Source: Sedimenticola_A sp040506895
GTDB lineage: Bacteria; Pseudomonadota; Gammaproteobacteria; Chromatiales; Chromatiaceae
DNA length: 64,000 nucleotides
Direction: 5' to 3'
Assembly: GCA_040506895.1 (NCBI GenBank)
Contig: JBEVVY010000001.1
Location: 496,001 to 560,000, forward strand
Positions 52,765-61,600 of the stretch are shown here, in pieces. Below the pieces are notes generated by a model. It was not told the DNA's origin and did no database searches. It saw only the letters and a program-made list of their open reading frames with translations. The position numbers were made by a program, and so were the translations under genes. Position 1 is the stretch's first letter. Each line of letters opens with the position of its first letter.

Positions 52765-54454
52765 AAGCCGGCTGAAGGTGGTGCTGTGCTGGCACATGCA
52801 CCAGCCCGATTACCGTGGGCCTGACCACAGCGATTTCCAACTGCCCTGGGTCTACCTGCACGGCATCAAGGACTATGTCGATATGGTGGCGCATCTGGAA
52901 CAAAATTCAGATGCACGGGCAGTGGTCAATTTCGCACCTGTTCTACTGGAACAGATTGAGGACTATATCCAGCAGATCAACGACTGGCTGGATAATGGCC
53001 TGCTGATCAAGGACCCCGTGCTGGCCGCCCTGGCGGGACCGGGACTCCCCATGGACCAGGCGTCACGACGTCAACTGGTGCACGCCTGCCGCAAGGCCAA
53101 CGAGAAACAGCTGATCAACCGTTTTCGCACCTTCCGGCGCCTGGTGGATATCGCCGGCTGGATCGACGAGCACAAAGAGAACTCCATCTATCTCAATGAC
53201 CAGTACCTGGTGGACCTGATGGTCTGGTACCACCTGGCGTGGATGGGTGAGCATGCCCGCATCAATGACCTGCGCGTGAAGTCTCTCGAGAAGAAGCGGC
53301 ACGGTTACAGCTGCGACGACCGGCGCGTGCTGGTGCAGGTGATTCTCGACCTGCTGAAGAGCATTATTCCCCGTTACCGCAAGCTGGCGGAACAGGGCCG
53401 GGTGGAGCTCTCGGTGACACCCTATGCGCACCCCATCGTACCCCTGCTGCTGGACATCAACTCAACCCACGAGGCGATGCCCGATGCCGCATTGCCCGAG
53501 GTCGAGGCGTACCCCGGGGGTGAAGAGCGGGCACGTTGGCACATCCGCAAGGGTATCGAGGTGTTCCGCAAGCACTTCGGATTCGAACCCGTGGGCTGCT
53601 GGCCCTCTGAAGGGGCGGTCAGCGAGCGCACCCTTTCGCTGCTGGACGAGGAGGGCTTCCGCTGGGCCGCAACCGGGCAGCAGGTACTGCACAACAGCCT
53701 CATGGCAACCCAGGACGGTGACATGGAACCCAACTGGGTGCACAGACCCTACCGGCCCAACGACAGTGGCATAAACGTCTTTTTCCGTGACGACGGTCTT
53801 TCGGACCTGATCGGCTTCACCTATGCCGACTGGCATGCGGACGATGCGGTGGGTAACCTGATACAGCACCTCGAGAACATCGCGGATGCCACGGAAGGTG
53901 AATCCGACCGCGTGGTCTCCATTATCATGGATGGCGAGAACGCCTGGGAGCACTACCCCCGTAACGGCTGCTTCTTCCTCACTGCGCTATACAAGGCCCT
54001 GGCTGAACACCCGCGTCTGGCCCTGACCACCTTCAACAACTACCTCTCCAAGCGCAGAAAACAGTCCGATATTCTGGACAGGGTGGTTGCTGGGAGCTGG
54101 GTCTACGGGACCTTCTCCACCTGGATAGGCGACCCCGACAAGAACCGGGGTTGGGAGATGCTGGTGGACGCCAAGCAGGCGTTCGACCGGGTGATGGAGA
54201 GCGGGCACCTCACCGAGCAGCAGAGAGAGGAGGCGGAAATACAGATGGCCACCTGCGAGGGCTCCGACTGGTTCTGGTGGTTTGGTGACTACAACCCGGG
54301 TGACACGGTGAGTGATTTCGAGAGCCTTTTCCGCAAACAGCTCACCTTCCTCTACGAGCTGCTGGGTGAAGAGCCGCCGGAATACCTGCAGCACGTGTTT
54401 GCAAAGGGCAGTGGCGATCCCTCCCTCGGTGGGGTCATGAGGCAGAACGTTTGA
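52754..54454 (+). CDS. GH57-family alpha-glucan-acting enzyme
   Basis: The 566-residue protein has the five GH57 regions: CWHMHQPDYR near the N-terminus, TPYAHPIVPLL, the nucleophile region GCWPSEGAVS, the acid/base region IIMDGENAWEHYP, and a helical C-terminal part with WFWWFGDYNPGD. The substrate may be alpha-1,4-glucan (amylase, amylopullulanase or 4-alpha-glucanotransferase activity); family membership alone does not decide. It overlaps glgC by 11 bases and is followed by malQ after 16 bases, so it works in the same glycogen operon. No export signal is present. Confidence 0.9.
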   Translation: MSVKSRLKVVLCWHMHQPDYRGPDHSDFQLPWVYLHGIKDYVDMVAHLEQNSDARAVVNFAPVLLEQIEDYIQQINDWLDNGLLIKDPVLAALAGPGLPMDQASRRQLVHACRKANEKQLINRFRTFRRLVDIAGWIDEHKENSIYLNDQYLVDLMVWYHLAWMGEHARINDLRVKSLEKKRHGYSCDDRRVLVQVILDLLKSIIPRYRKLAEQGRVELSVTPYAHPIVPLLLDINSTHEAMPDAALPEVEAYPGGEERARWHIRKGIEVFRKHFGFEPVGCWPSEGAVSERTLSLLDEEGFRWAATGQQVLHNSLMATQDGDMEPNWVHRPYRPNDSGINVFFRDDGLSDLIGFTYADWHADDAVGNLIQHLENIADATEGESDRVVSIIMDGENAWEHYPRNGCFFLTALYKALAEHPRLALTTFNNYLSKRRKQSDILDRVVAGSWVYGTFSTWIGDPDKNRGWEMLVDAKQAFDRVMESGHLTEQQREEAEIQMATCEGSDWFWWFGDYNPGDTVSDFESLFRKQLTFLYELLGEEPPEYLQHVFAKGSGDPSLGGVMRQNV

Positions 54455-54470
54455 AAGGCCAGGTTCAGGG

Positions 54471-55961
54471 ATGACATCCGACGACTATACATCCAGTCTG
54501 CAACAGCGCCAGGCGGGCGTCCTGCTGCATATCACTTCACTGCCCGGACGGGGCGCTACGGGAGATCTGGGTCCCGAGGCATTCAATTTCGTCAACTTCC
54601 TGGAGGCCGCCGGCCTGGGGCTCTGGCAGATGCTGCCCACCGGACCGACCCAGTCCGATGGATCGCCCTACCAGTCCAGCTCAATGCATGCGGGCAATCC
54701 CCGTCTTATCGCCGTGGAGCCTCTGGTCGAGGCTGGTTGGCTCAATCCTTCACTGCTCGAGCAGACCTCGCTCTCTGACGAGACGAAACAGCATGCACTG
54801 GAACTGGCCTGGGCCGGTTTCGAGGCCGATGCGGATGAGGCGCAGTGTGCCGCTTTCGCCGAGTTCGTTGAAACCCACAGCTACTGGCTTGAAGACTACG
54901 CACTCTACCGTGCGCTGCATGAGGCGTTCGACTACGCCTGCTGGTGGGACTGGCCGGCAGAGCTGCGCGACCGCCAGCACGATGCCCTGGAAGAGGCCCG
55001 CCGGAAGTACGCGAAAAGAATCGCCTATACACGCTTTGAACAGTTTGCCTTCTTCAGCCAGTGGTTCGCCGTCAAGGCCTATGCCAACGAGAAGGGGATA
55101 AAGCTGTTCGGCGATATGCCGATTTTCGTGGCCCATGACAGCGCCGAGGTGTGGGCCCACCGGGATATGTTCCTGCTGGACGAAACCGGTCATCCCACGG
55201 TGGTGGCGGGTGTTCCGCCGGACTACTTCTCCGAGACCGGCCAGCGTTGGGGCAATCCGCTCTATCACTGGGACAACATGCGGGCTGACGGTTACGCATT
55301 CTGGATCAGCCGCATGAGGACCCAGCTGCACCTCTTCGACCTGGTGCGCATCGACCACTTCAGGGGCTTCGAGGCCTACTGGGAGATCCCTGCCCACGAA
55401 GAGTTCGCCATCAATGGCCAGTGGATCAAGGCCCCCGGCAGCGACCTGTTCGAAATCCTGCACAAGATCTACGATCCGCTGCCACTGGTTGCAGAGGACC
55501 TGGGCATCATCACCCCGGAAGTGGATGCCATGCGTACCCATTTCGGGCTGCCCGGCATGAAGATCCTGCAGTTCGCCTTTTCAGGGGATGCAGACAACCC
55601 CTACCTGCCGTTCCGGCATGAGGCCAACTCGGTTGTCTATACCGGCACCCACGACAACGACACCACCCTGGGCTGGTACAACAGTCTCGATACCGAGATG
55701 CGCCAGTACGTGGACGAGTTCCTCGGCTTCTCATGGGAGACCATGCCCTGGCCCCTGATCAGGGCTGCCCTGGCGTCTAGTTCCAACCTGGCGGTGATCC
55801 CGATGCAGGACCTGCTCAGCCTCGGGGAGAGACACCGCATGAACCTGCCCGGCACCACCGAGGGCAACTGGGAGTGGCGTTTCGAATGGGATATGGTCGA
55901 TGATGAACTGGCCGGACGAATCCACAAGATGGTGGCGATGTACAGCCGTCTTAACGGCTGA
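54471..55961 (+). CDS. malQ: 4-alpha-glucanotransferase
   Basis: MalQ moves maltodextrin segments between glucan chains. The 496-residue GH77 enzyme shows GVLLHITSLPGRGATGDLG, GLWQMLPTGPTQSDGSPYQSSS, GDMPIFVAHDSAEVWAH, the nucleophile Asp in LVRIDHFRGFEAYWEIPA, the acid/base Glu in LVAEDLGIITPEVDAM, and the third Asp in TGTHDNDTTLGWY. It is the third gene of the glgC-GH57-malQ operon. Confidence 0.95.
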   Translation: MTSDDYTSSLQQRQAGVLLHITSLPGRGATGDLGPEAFNFVNFLEAAGLGLWQMLPTGPTQSDGSPYQSSSMHAGNPRLIAVEPLVEAGWLNPSLLEQTSLSDETKQHALELAWAGFEADADEAQCAAFAEFVETHSYWLEDYALYRALHEAFDYACWWDWPAELRDRQHDALEEARRKYAKRIAYTRFEQFAFFSQWFAVKAYANEKGIKLFGDMPIFVAHDSAEVWAHRDMFLLDETGHPTVVAGVPPDYFSETGQRWGNPLYHWDNMRADGYAFWISRMRTQLHLFDLVRIDHFRGFEAYWEIPAHEEFAINGQWIKAPGSDLFEILHKIYDPLPLVAEDLGIITPEVDAMRTHFGLPGMKILQFAFSGDADNPYLPFRHEANSVVYTGTHDNDTTLGWYNSLDTEMRQYVDEFLGFSWETMPWPLIRAALASSSNLAVIPMQDLLSLGERHRMNLPGTTEGNWEWRFEWDMVDDELAGRIHKMVAMYSRLNG

Positions 55962-56075
55962 AGCGTTATTTGGGAACAGGCGTAGGGGCGGTATACGACA
56001 TTTGCCGTATTTACCTCTCAGCGCCAGGAATGGACAGTAGCCTTTAACAGAATAGAGATTACGGACAACCAGCAG

Positions 56076-56951
56076 ATGACGAAAACAGTTAAGAAGGCAG
56101 TTTTTCCCGTGGCGGGGCTGGGTACCCGCTTCCTACCGGCCACCAAGGCGAGTCCCAAGGAGATGTTGCCGGTGGTGGACAAACCCCTGATCCAGTACGC
56201 CGTTGAAGAGGCGGTGCAGGCGGGGATCGAGGTCATGGTCTTCATCATGGGCCGCAACAAGAGCTCCATCACCAACCACTTCGACACCGCCTACGAGCTG
56301 GAACAGGAGCTCGAGACCCGCGGCAAGGAGAAGATGCTGGATATCGTGCGCAACGTCATCCCGCCCCATGTCTCCTGCGTCTTTATCCGCCAGGCCATGC
56401 CCCTGGGGCTGGGTCATGCAGTACTCTGTGCTGAACCGGTGGTGGGTAACGAACCCTTTGCCGTGGTGCTGGCCGACGACCTGATCGACGACGGCGACCG
56501 GGGCTGCCTCAGCCAGATGGTCGACGCCTTCTCCCACACCGGTTCCAGCATTCTCGGTACCGAGATGATCGATCCCCAGGATACCGGCAGCTACGGTATC
56601 GTCGATACCGACGATGACGGCGAGCTGGTGGAGGTGAAGGGTATCGTCGAGAAACCTGCCCCGGAAGATGCACCCTCCAACCGCGGCGTGGTGGGCCGGT
56701 ACATCCTCACCTCCGAGATCTTCAACCAGCTGGCCCAGACCGGCAAGGGGGCCGGAGACGAGATCCAGCTGACCGACGGTATCGCCCGCCTGATGCAGGA
56801 AGAGAAAGTGATGGCCTATGCCTTCAAGGGCGTTCGCTACGATTGCGGCAGCAAGCTGGGTTATCTCAAGGCGACCGTCGACTACGCCCTGAAACACGAT
56901 CACCTGGGTGACGAGTTCAAGGCCTGGTTGAGGGAACGCTTCATCAAGTGA
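56076..56951 (+). CDS. galU: UTP-glucose-1-phosphate uridylyltransferase
   Basis: GalU makes UDP-glucose for envelope sugars and exopolysaccharide. The 291-residue protein has VFPVAGLGTRFLPATKASPKEMLPVVDKPLIQYAVEEA, LGLGHAVLCAEPVVG, VLADDLID and GVVGRYILTSEIF. It lies 114 bases after malQ. Its end overlaps the convergent VanZ-like gene by eight bases. Confidence 0.96.
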   Translation: MTKTVKKAVFPVAGLGTRFLPATKASPKEMLPVVDKPLIQYAVEEAVQAGIEVMVFIMGRNKSSITNHFDTAYELEQELETRGKEKMLDIVRNVIPPHVSCVFIRQAMPLGLGHAVLCAEPVVGNEPFAVVLADDLIDDGDRGCLSQMVDAFSHTGSSILGTEMIDPQDTGSYGIVDTDDDGELVEVKGIVEKPAPEDAPSNRGVVGRYILTSEIFNQLAQTGKGAGDEIQLTDGIARLMQEEKVMAYAFKGVRYDCGSKLGYLKATVDYALKHDHLGDEFKAWLRERFIK

Positions 56952-57411
56952 CTTTCTGGCGGCTCGCCTTCGCGGTGTGCAGCCTGAACAGCACGGCAAC
57001 AAGCAGGGCCAGGCCGGCACCCAGCAGGTCGTTCAATATGTCGGGCAGGGACGGTACCCGCCCGGGTACGAACGACTGGTGCCACTCGTCGAAGGCTGCG
57101 AACAGCAGCGTGAACATCAGGATACCCATCACCGCGGCAGTCCTGTTGCGGAAGTACACACTGAAGCCGAGCCAGGCCAGCAGGGCGAGCAGACCGTAGC
57201 TCGGGATATGCAGCAGGTTGGCCAGTTCGGGGCTCAGCCAGCTGAAACTGCCCAGCGTCGACCCCGGTTGATGGGAGAGAATGGTGATGACCGCCATCCA
57301 TGCAACGGTGGCCAGCCGGTACGTTTTCGGGTTGCCTGGCAGTTTCAAAGCGAACCAGCTCCGTTCTGCCGGTTGAAGTGATAATTTCGCGCAATATGTC
57401 CGGCAGCGCAT
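56944..57411 (-). CDS. VanZ-family membrane protein
   Basis: The 155-residue protein has four membrane segments and the VanZ signature FAAFDEWHQSFVPGRVPSLPDILNDLLGAGLAL, with ITILSHQPGSTLG at the first helix end. The family is named for a teicoplanin-resistance gene, but most members have no known role. The first residues up to LKLPGNPKTYRLA may not be translated; a later start is possible. Confidence 0.85.
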   Translation of the reverse strand: MRCRTYCAKLSLQPAERSWFALKLPGNPKTYRLATVAWMAVITILSHQPGSTLGSFSWLSPELANLLHIPSYGLLALLAWLGFSVYFRNRTAAVMGILMFTLLFAAFDEWHQSFVPGRVPSLPDILNDLLGAGLALLVAVLFRLHTAKASRQKVT

Positions 57412-57468
57412 TTTTTGTTAGACTTCGCCCATATCATCAACCGCATCACCGGGTTTTCTGGTAACAAA

Positions 57469-57636
57469 ATGAAAAAACTGTTTGCCGCACTGGGCATCGT
57501 ATTCGCCATACTGTTCTTCCTCTACGCCTCTCTCTCCGCCCTGGTGAACCAGGGGCTGAGCATCATCGGTGCGGTGTTTGTTATGCTGATCATCGTTCTG
57601 GGCAGCGGTGGCCTCTTCTGGGCCGTGCGCAAGTAG
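57469..57636 (+). CDS. Small two-helix membrane protein of unknown function
   Basis: From MKKLFAALGIVFAIL the 55-residue protein has two hydrophobic helices joined by ALVNQGLS. The frame extends 18 codons upstream, but this start has the typical basic N-terminus. It is divergent from the VanZ-like gene. I do not recognise the family; a real gene is likely but not certain. Confidence 0.5.
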   Translation: MKKLFAALGIVFAILFFLYASLSALVNQGLSIIGAVFVMLIIVLGSGGLFWAVRK

Positions 57637-57667
57637 CGCAACGCAACCCTGCCGCACACCCGGCGGC

Positions 57668-58369
57668 CTATCCCCCAAACAGGTCAGCAGTCCCTTCCAG
57701 GCACCAGTCTATGGGCTCGATGCCTGCCGAGTGCAGGTAGTCGTTGCTGCGTGTAAAGGGTTTCGAACCGAAGAACCCCCGGTAAGCCGAGAGCGGCGAA
57801 GGGTGAGGGGATGCGATGATGTGGTGGCGGCTCTCGTCGATCAGTGAAGCCTTCTTCTGTGCAGGACCACCCCAAAGGATAAAGACCAGGTTCTCCCGTT
57901 TCTCACTCAGTGCCCTTATGGTGGCGTCGGTGAAGTGCTCCCACCCCTGGTCCTTGTGGGAGTGAGCCTCCGCCTTGCGCACGGTGAGCACCGTGTTGAG
58001 CAGGAACACCCCCTGTTGTGCCCACCGCTCCAGGGTCCCGTACTCGGGTGCGGGGCAGCCGGCATCCTCCTGCAGCTCCTTGAAGATGTTCTTCAGCGAC
58101 GGGGGGTGTTTTATGCCCCGTTGAACCGAGAAGGCGAGCCCGTGGGCCTGTCTCTCCCCGTGATAGGGGTCCTGGCCGAGGATCACCACCTTCACCCTGT
58201 CGAAGGGGGTCATGTTGTAGGCGGCAAAGATGTTCTCTGCTTCGGGGTAGATGCAGTGCTGCTGCTGTTCTCTCTGCAGGAACGCCCCGAGTTGGGCGAA
58301 GTAGTCCTGCTCGAACTCGTCAGCGAGCCGGCGTTTCCAGCTCTTATCGATATCCAGGTCAAAAGTCAT
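57668..58369 (-). CDS. ung: Uracil-DNA glycosylase
   Basis: Ung removes uracil from DNA. The 233-residue family 1 enzyme has the catalytic water-activating loop ILGQDPYHGERQAHGLAFSV (Asp67), FLLNTVLTVRKAEAHSHKDQGW, LVFILWGGPAQKK and the DNA-intercalating loop SPHPSPLSAYRGFFG. Confidence 0.97.
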   Translation of the reverse strand: MTFDLDIDKSWKRRLADEFEQDYFAQLGAFLQREQQQHCIYPEAENIFAAYNMTPFDRVKVVILGQDPYHGERQAHGLAFSVQRGIKHPPSLKNIFKELQEDAGCPAPEYGTLERWAQQGVFLLNTVLTVRKAEAHSHKDQGWEHFTDATIRALSEKRENLVFILWGGPAQKKASLIDESRHHIIASPHPSPLSAYRGFFGSKPFTRSNDYLHSAGIEPIDWCLEGTADLFGG

Positions 58370-58428
58370 GGTGGTTACAGGGTCAAGGCGGCGTTATTGT
58401 TGTTCTCAGTGTCCAGGTGTCGATTGCA

Positions 58429-59112
58429 TCAGAAAAACGCAACCAGGTCACGGATATGGGGGATGGTTCCGCTGGCGCCTTCTCCACGTCGCTTCAGGTC
58501 ATCTTCGCTGTTGCCCTCGATGAAATGGGTGACCAGCAGGCTCCGGATGCCTGTTCTGGAGGCGCCCAGGTGCTCCTGGCTGTTGCCGTCACCGACGAAC
58601 AGGGCCTGTTCCGCCCCGATCGCCAGGTTGTCGAGGCCCATCCGGTAGATCGCCGGGTCCGGTTTCTTCACGCCGCATTCGCAGCTGAACAGGGCTGTTT
58701 CGAAAAATGGAGCGAGCGGCGAGTCGGGCCAGGCCCTCACCTCGTCAGTGGAGGCGTTGGAGATCAATCCCAGTTGAACACCCGCCGACTTCAGCTGATC
58801 GAGCGTCGCCATGATCTCCTGTTCGATGTTGAGCAGGGCGTTGTCGAAGCGCCACTGGCGCGCCTGCGTGGCCTCTTCGATCAGCGACATGGGAACGGCC
58901 GGATCGATACTGTGGGCCAGCTTGCGGATGATCTCTCCCTGGCTGGTGGGGCGGCACACCTCGTGGTGATCGGTGAAGCAGGCCTCGTTCCACCGATTCC
59001 GATCGATACCCAGGATATCGGCGGTATAACGGCCCTGGCCGTTGGCGGCCTTGGAGACACTGATCAGGGTGGCGAACAGATCGAAAAAGATCGCTTTGGG
59101 AGAGAGTTGCAT
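58429..59112 (-). CDS. HAD-superfamily hydrolase
   Basis: The 227-residue protein from MQLSPKAIFFDLFATL has the HAD motifs: I, Asp11 in FFDLFATL (the haloacid-dehalogenase form, with Phe where phosphatases have Asp); II, ISNAST; III, Lys in GVKKPDPAIYR; IV, FVGDGNSQEHLGA. The 23 residues further upstream in frame lack family character. It is cytoplasmic with unknown substrate. It lies downstream of mltA and upstream of ung, all on the minus strand. Confidence 0.87.
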   Translation of the reverse strand: MQLSPKAIFFDLFATLISVSKAANGQGRYTADILGIDRNRWNEACFTDHHEVCRPTSQGEIIRKLAHSIDPAVPMSLIEEATQARQWRFDNALLNIEQEIMATLDQLKSAGVQLGLISNASTDEVRAWPDSPLAPFFETALFSCECGVKKPDPAIYRMGLDNLAIGAEQALFVGDGNSQEHLGASRTGIRSLLVTHFIEGNSEDDLKRRGEGASGTIPHIRDLVAFF

Positions 59113-59158
59113 AACGGGGGCGATTATACCGTCATCCGGGTGGATGACGGAAAACCGA

Positions 59159-60307
59159 TTACTTCTTCGGCAGCAATGCAAACAGCCTTCCGGCCTGCTT
59201 CATGGTCCCCGCAAGTTGCTCGGCACGCTCACCATTGCCGAAGAAGACATCGGCCCTGACAGGGCCGGTGATGGCACCCCCCGTATCCTGGGCGAACAGC
59301 AGGCGCCGGTAGGGCGCAGGCTCACCATCAGCTGTGGTCTCGGGGGGCAGGGTGGTCGTGAGCCAGACCGGCGTGCCCAGGGGGATGCGGCTGCGATCCA
59401 CCGCGGCACTGCGCCCGGCGGTGAGCGGTACATTGAGCGAGCCCCTGGGTCCCGGTTCGTTGTTGTCGTTGAGAACAAAGAAGACGTAGCTCGGGTTCTC
59501 GTTCAACAGCCCCTCGGCCTGCTCCGGGTTATCCTTCAGCCACTGGCGGATGGTGAACAGGCTCACCTCTTCCCGTGTCAGTTCCCCACGCTCGATCAGC
59601 TTCTTGCCGATGGAGACATACTGGTGCCCGTTCTGATCCGCATAGCCCACGTTGACACTCGTACCGTCCGGCAGCTGGACACGGCCGGAACCCTGGATCT
59701 GCAGAAAGAAGGAGCCGTGGGGATCATCCACCCACAACAGCTCGTTCCCCTTCAGCGGCTTGTTGGAACCATCGATGGCCGTTCTGTCGAAGTAGGGGAC
59801 CACGCGGTTGCCCACCAGCCGCCCACGCACCCGCTTGCCCTTCAGTTCGGGAAACTGCTCGTCCAGGTCCACGATCAGCAGGGAGTCAGGGCGGGCATAG
59901 ATGGGGTAGGCGTAACGCCCATCGGGCTGCAAACTGCCCATGAGTGTCGGTTCGTAATAACCGGTGATCAGGCCTTCGAGAGATCCACCGGTACCGATGA
60001 TCTCGTGGGGTGTGAAGTGATCCTGAAGGAAACTGCGGACCTCCGCATCCGAAGGCTCCGACAACTGCCGGGCGCCCTGGCAGATCGAATCCCAGGTCGG
60101 TTTCTTGCCCAGCTTCGCACACTGCGACAGCAGGGCAGGCCAGGCTTCTGATACGTTGTCCTCGCTCCAGCCTGGCAGATCCTTCCAGCTCACCTCATCA
60201 CCGATGCCGGCCTCTTTGGGGATGAAGATGGAACAGCCCTGAAGCCAAACCAGGGTGAAGAAAAGCAGAAGAGACTTTTTGAGAGCTTTAAGTGATCTGT
60301 ATGCCAT
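59159..60307 (-). CDS. mltA: Membrane-bound lytic murein transglycosylase A
   Basis: MltA cleaves peptidoglycan glycan strands from the outer membrane. The 382-residue lipoprotein has a signal with lipobox LQGC (Cys25), the MltA domain (GTGGSLEGLITGYYEPTLMGS) and the C-terminal 3D domain carrying the catalytic Asp region RRLLFAQDTGGAITGPVRADVFFGNGERAEQLAG. It is the first gene upstream of the HAD gene. Confidence 0.95.
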   Translation of the reverse strand: MAYRSLKALKKSLLLFFTLVWLQGCSIFIPKEAGIGDEVSWKDLPGWSEDNVSEAWPALLSQCAKLGKKPTWDSICQGARQLSEPSDAEVRSFLQDHFTPHEIIGTGGSLEGLITGYYEPTLMGSLQPDGRYAYPIYARPDSLLIVDLDEQFPELKGKRVRGRLVGNRVVPYFDRTAIDGSNKPLKGNELLWVDDPHGSFFLQIQGSGRVQLPDGTSVNVGYADQNGHQYVSIGKKLIERGELTREEVSLFTIRQWLKDNPEQAEGLLNENPSYVFFVLNDNNEPGPRGSLNVPLTAGRSAAVDRSRIPLGTPVWLTTTLPPETTADGEPAPYRRLLFAQDTGGAITGPVRADVFFGNGERAEQLAGTMKQAGRLFALLPKK

Positions 60308-60355
60308 GCATCGAATAATAGCCGGATAGGAATAGTGCAGGCCAGTTCGAGTGAC

Positions 60356-60398
60356 AGAAAAAAGGCCCTCGATCCGTGAACGATCGAGGGCCTTTGTT
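60356..60398. terminator. Terminator of ssrA
   Basis: GGCCCTCGATC...GATCGAGGGCC is flanked by an A-run on one side and a T-rich run on the other. It lies just past the tmRNA 3' end and can also stop transcription entering from the other side. Confidence 0.9.
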
Positions 60399-60764
60399 TG
60401 GTGGAGGCGGCGGGAATCGAACCCGCGTCCGCAAGCACTCCGCCTTCGGCTCTACATGCTTAGTCGAGTCTATTAAAATTTAACTGCCTGATACCCGACC
60501 GACAGGGCGTTCAGAACAGCGATTCCGGTTAAGTTTTAGCGAATCCACCCCGAACAAGCTTCATCGCGATCTTGTGAGATATGACACTCGGAACCTGGAC
60601 GCACAAGCACGGCTCCAGTCGAATGGCCTCTACAGGTTATTAAGCTGCGAGTGCGTAGTTGTCGTCGTTGGCAACTATCTGTTTGCAGATTTATTTACGA
60701 GGATATCTGCATCCTCGGCATGCACCTCAGGTTTTGCTACCCACGTCGAAGCCAAGTCGCCCCC
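60399..60764 (-). ncRNA. ssrA: Transfer-messenger RNA (tmRNA)
   Basis: On the minus strand the RNA runs from GGGGGCGACTTGGCTTCGACG to the T-arm GGGTTCGATTCCC and a CCTCCACCA end, so the acceptor stem and CCA are encoded. The length of 366 is normal. The resume region ATAGTTGCCAACGACGAC encodes the tag ANDDNYALAA (60672-60643) followed by TAATAA. GGTGCATGCCGAGG in the 5' domain is also conserved. tmRNA with SmpB rescues stalled ribosomes; smpB lies about 200 bases upstream on the same strand. Confidence 0.97.
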
Positions 60765-60856
60765 AGAGGTCTCAAGAATAGACATTTTATATGGGGTGGA
60801 GTTCCGTGTCATTTATTTCGGGAGATATGAGGCTCTACAGGGGGAACTAAGTGGCC

Positions 60857-60930
60857 GTAGGGTGCAATAGCAAAGCGTATTGCACCAACAAAAATCGCTG
60901 ATGGGTTACGCTGTCGCTAACCCACCCTAC
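60857..60930. repeat. Dispersed bipartite palindromic repeat, copy 2
   Basis: GTAGGGTGCAATAGCAAAGC with its paired TATTGCACC arm, a short spacer, and GGGTTACGCTGTCGCTAACC followed by CACCCTAC match the reverse complement of the block at 5401-5476 apart from the spacer and a few arm bases. Confidence 0.8.
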
Positions 60931-60933
60931 ATT

Positions 60934-60962
60934 CCTGGATCCCGGCATTCGCCGGGATGACG
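60934..60962. repeat. Short REP-like palindrome
   Basis: ATCCCGGC-ATTC-GCCGGGAT forms a perfect stem immediately after the bipartite repeat, in the gap between ssrA and smpB. Similar units are common intergenic REPs in proteobacteria. Confidence 0.7.
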
Positions 60963-60981
60963 GGGGCGGGAACTGCGGAAT

Positions 60982-61467
60982 TCAGCCTTTCTTCAGAATC
61001 CGCTGCTTGTCGCGCTGCCAGTCGCGGTCTTTGTCGGTGGCGCGCTTGTCATGCAGCTTCTTGCCCTTGCCCAGGCTCACTTCCAGCTTTGCAAGCCCTT
61101 TCTTCCAGTACATGGCGGTGGCGATCAGGGTATAGCCCTTGCGCTCCACCTGGCCAATCAGCTTGTTGATCTCCTGGCGGTGGAGCAGCAGCTTGCGCAC
61201 CCGGGTCGGTTCGGGATGTATGTGGGTGGATGCGGTCTTAAGCGGGGTGATGTGCAGGCCTGAGATGAAAGCCTCGCCATCTTTTACGAAAACGTAGCTC
61301 TCCGTCAGGTTGATCCGCCCCTCGCGCAGGCTCTTCACCTCCCAGCCCTCGAGCGCGATACCGGCCTCGAAGCGTTCCTCGATGAAATACTCGTGCTTCG
61401 CACGCTTGTTCAGGGCAATGGTGCTGCCACCGCTGCTGGGGGTTTTCTTTTTCGGTTTCTTCGCCAT
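60982..61467 (-). CDS. smpB: SsrA-binding protein SmpB
   Basis: SmpB carries tmRNA into stalled ribosomes. The 161-residue protein from MAKKPKKKTPSSG has the family core HEYFIEERFEAGIALEGWEVKSLREGRINL, with NLTESYV, and the basic C-terminal tail KGKKLHDKRATDKDRDWQRDK that acts in the decoding centre. The longer frame adds MRA only. Confidence 0.97.
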   Translation of the reverse strand: MAKKPKKKTPSSGGSTIALNKRAKHEYFIEERFEAGIALEGWEVKSLREGRINLTESYVFVKDGEAFISGLHITPLKTASTHIHPEPTRVRKLLLHRQEINKLIGQVERKGYTLIATAMYWKKGLAKLEVSLGKGKKLHDKRATDKDRDWQRDKQRILKKG

Positions 61468-61600
61468 GGCGCGCATTTTATGCGAGGTGGGAGGGCGGGG
61501 CCAGCCTGGGGAGCGGCTTTCTTGTCATGAGGGGGGATATAGCCCAAAATGCGGCGTTCTATTCCTGTTTGAAAATAACCGGTTGGCAGGGGCGTTTGAT

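Noticed and set aside
60399..60470. Apparent tRNA gene because of the GGTTCGATTCCC arm and CCA end
   Set aside because: The arm belongs to the tRNA-like domain of tmRNA; the remaining structure and the ANDDNYALAA tag identify ssrA.
61310..61600. Long N-terminal extension of the NSS symporter
   Set aside because: It overlaps smpB on the other strand and ends in the usual symporter N-terminus, which has its own TTG and AGGGG site.
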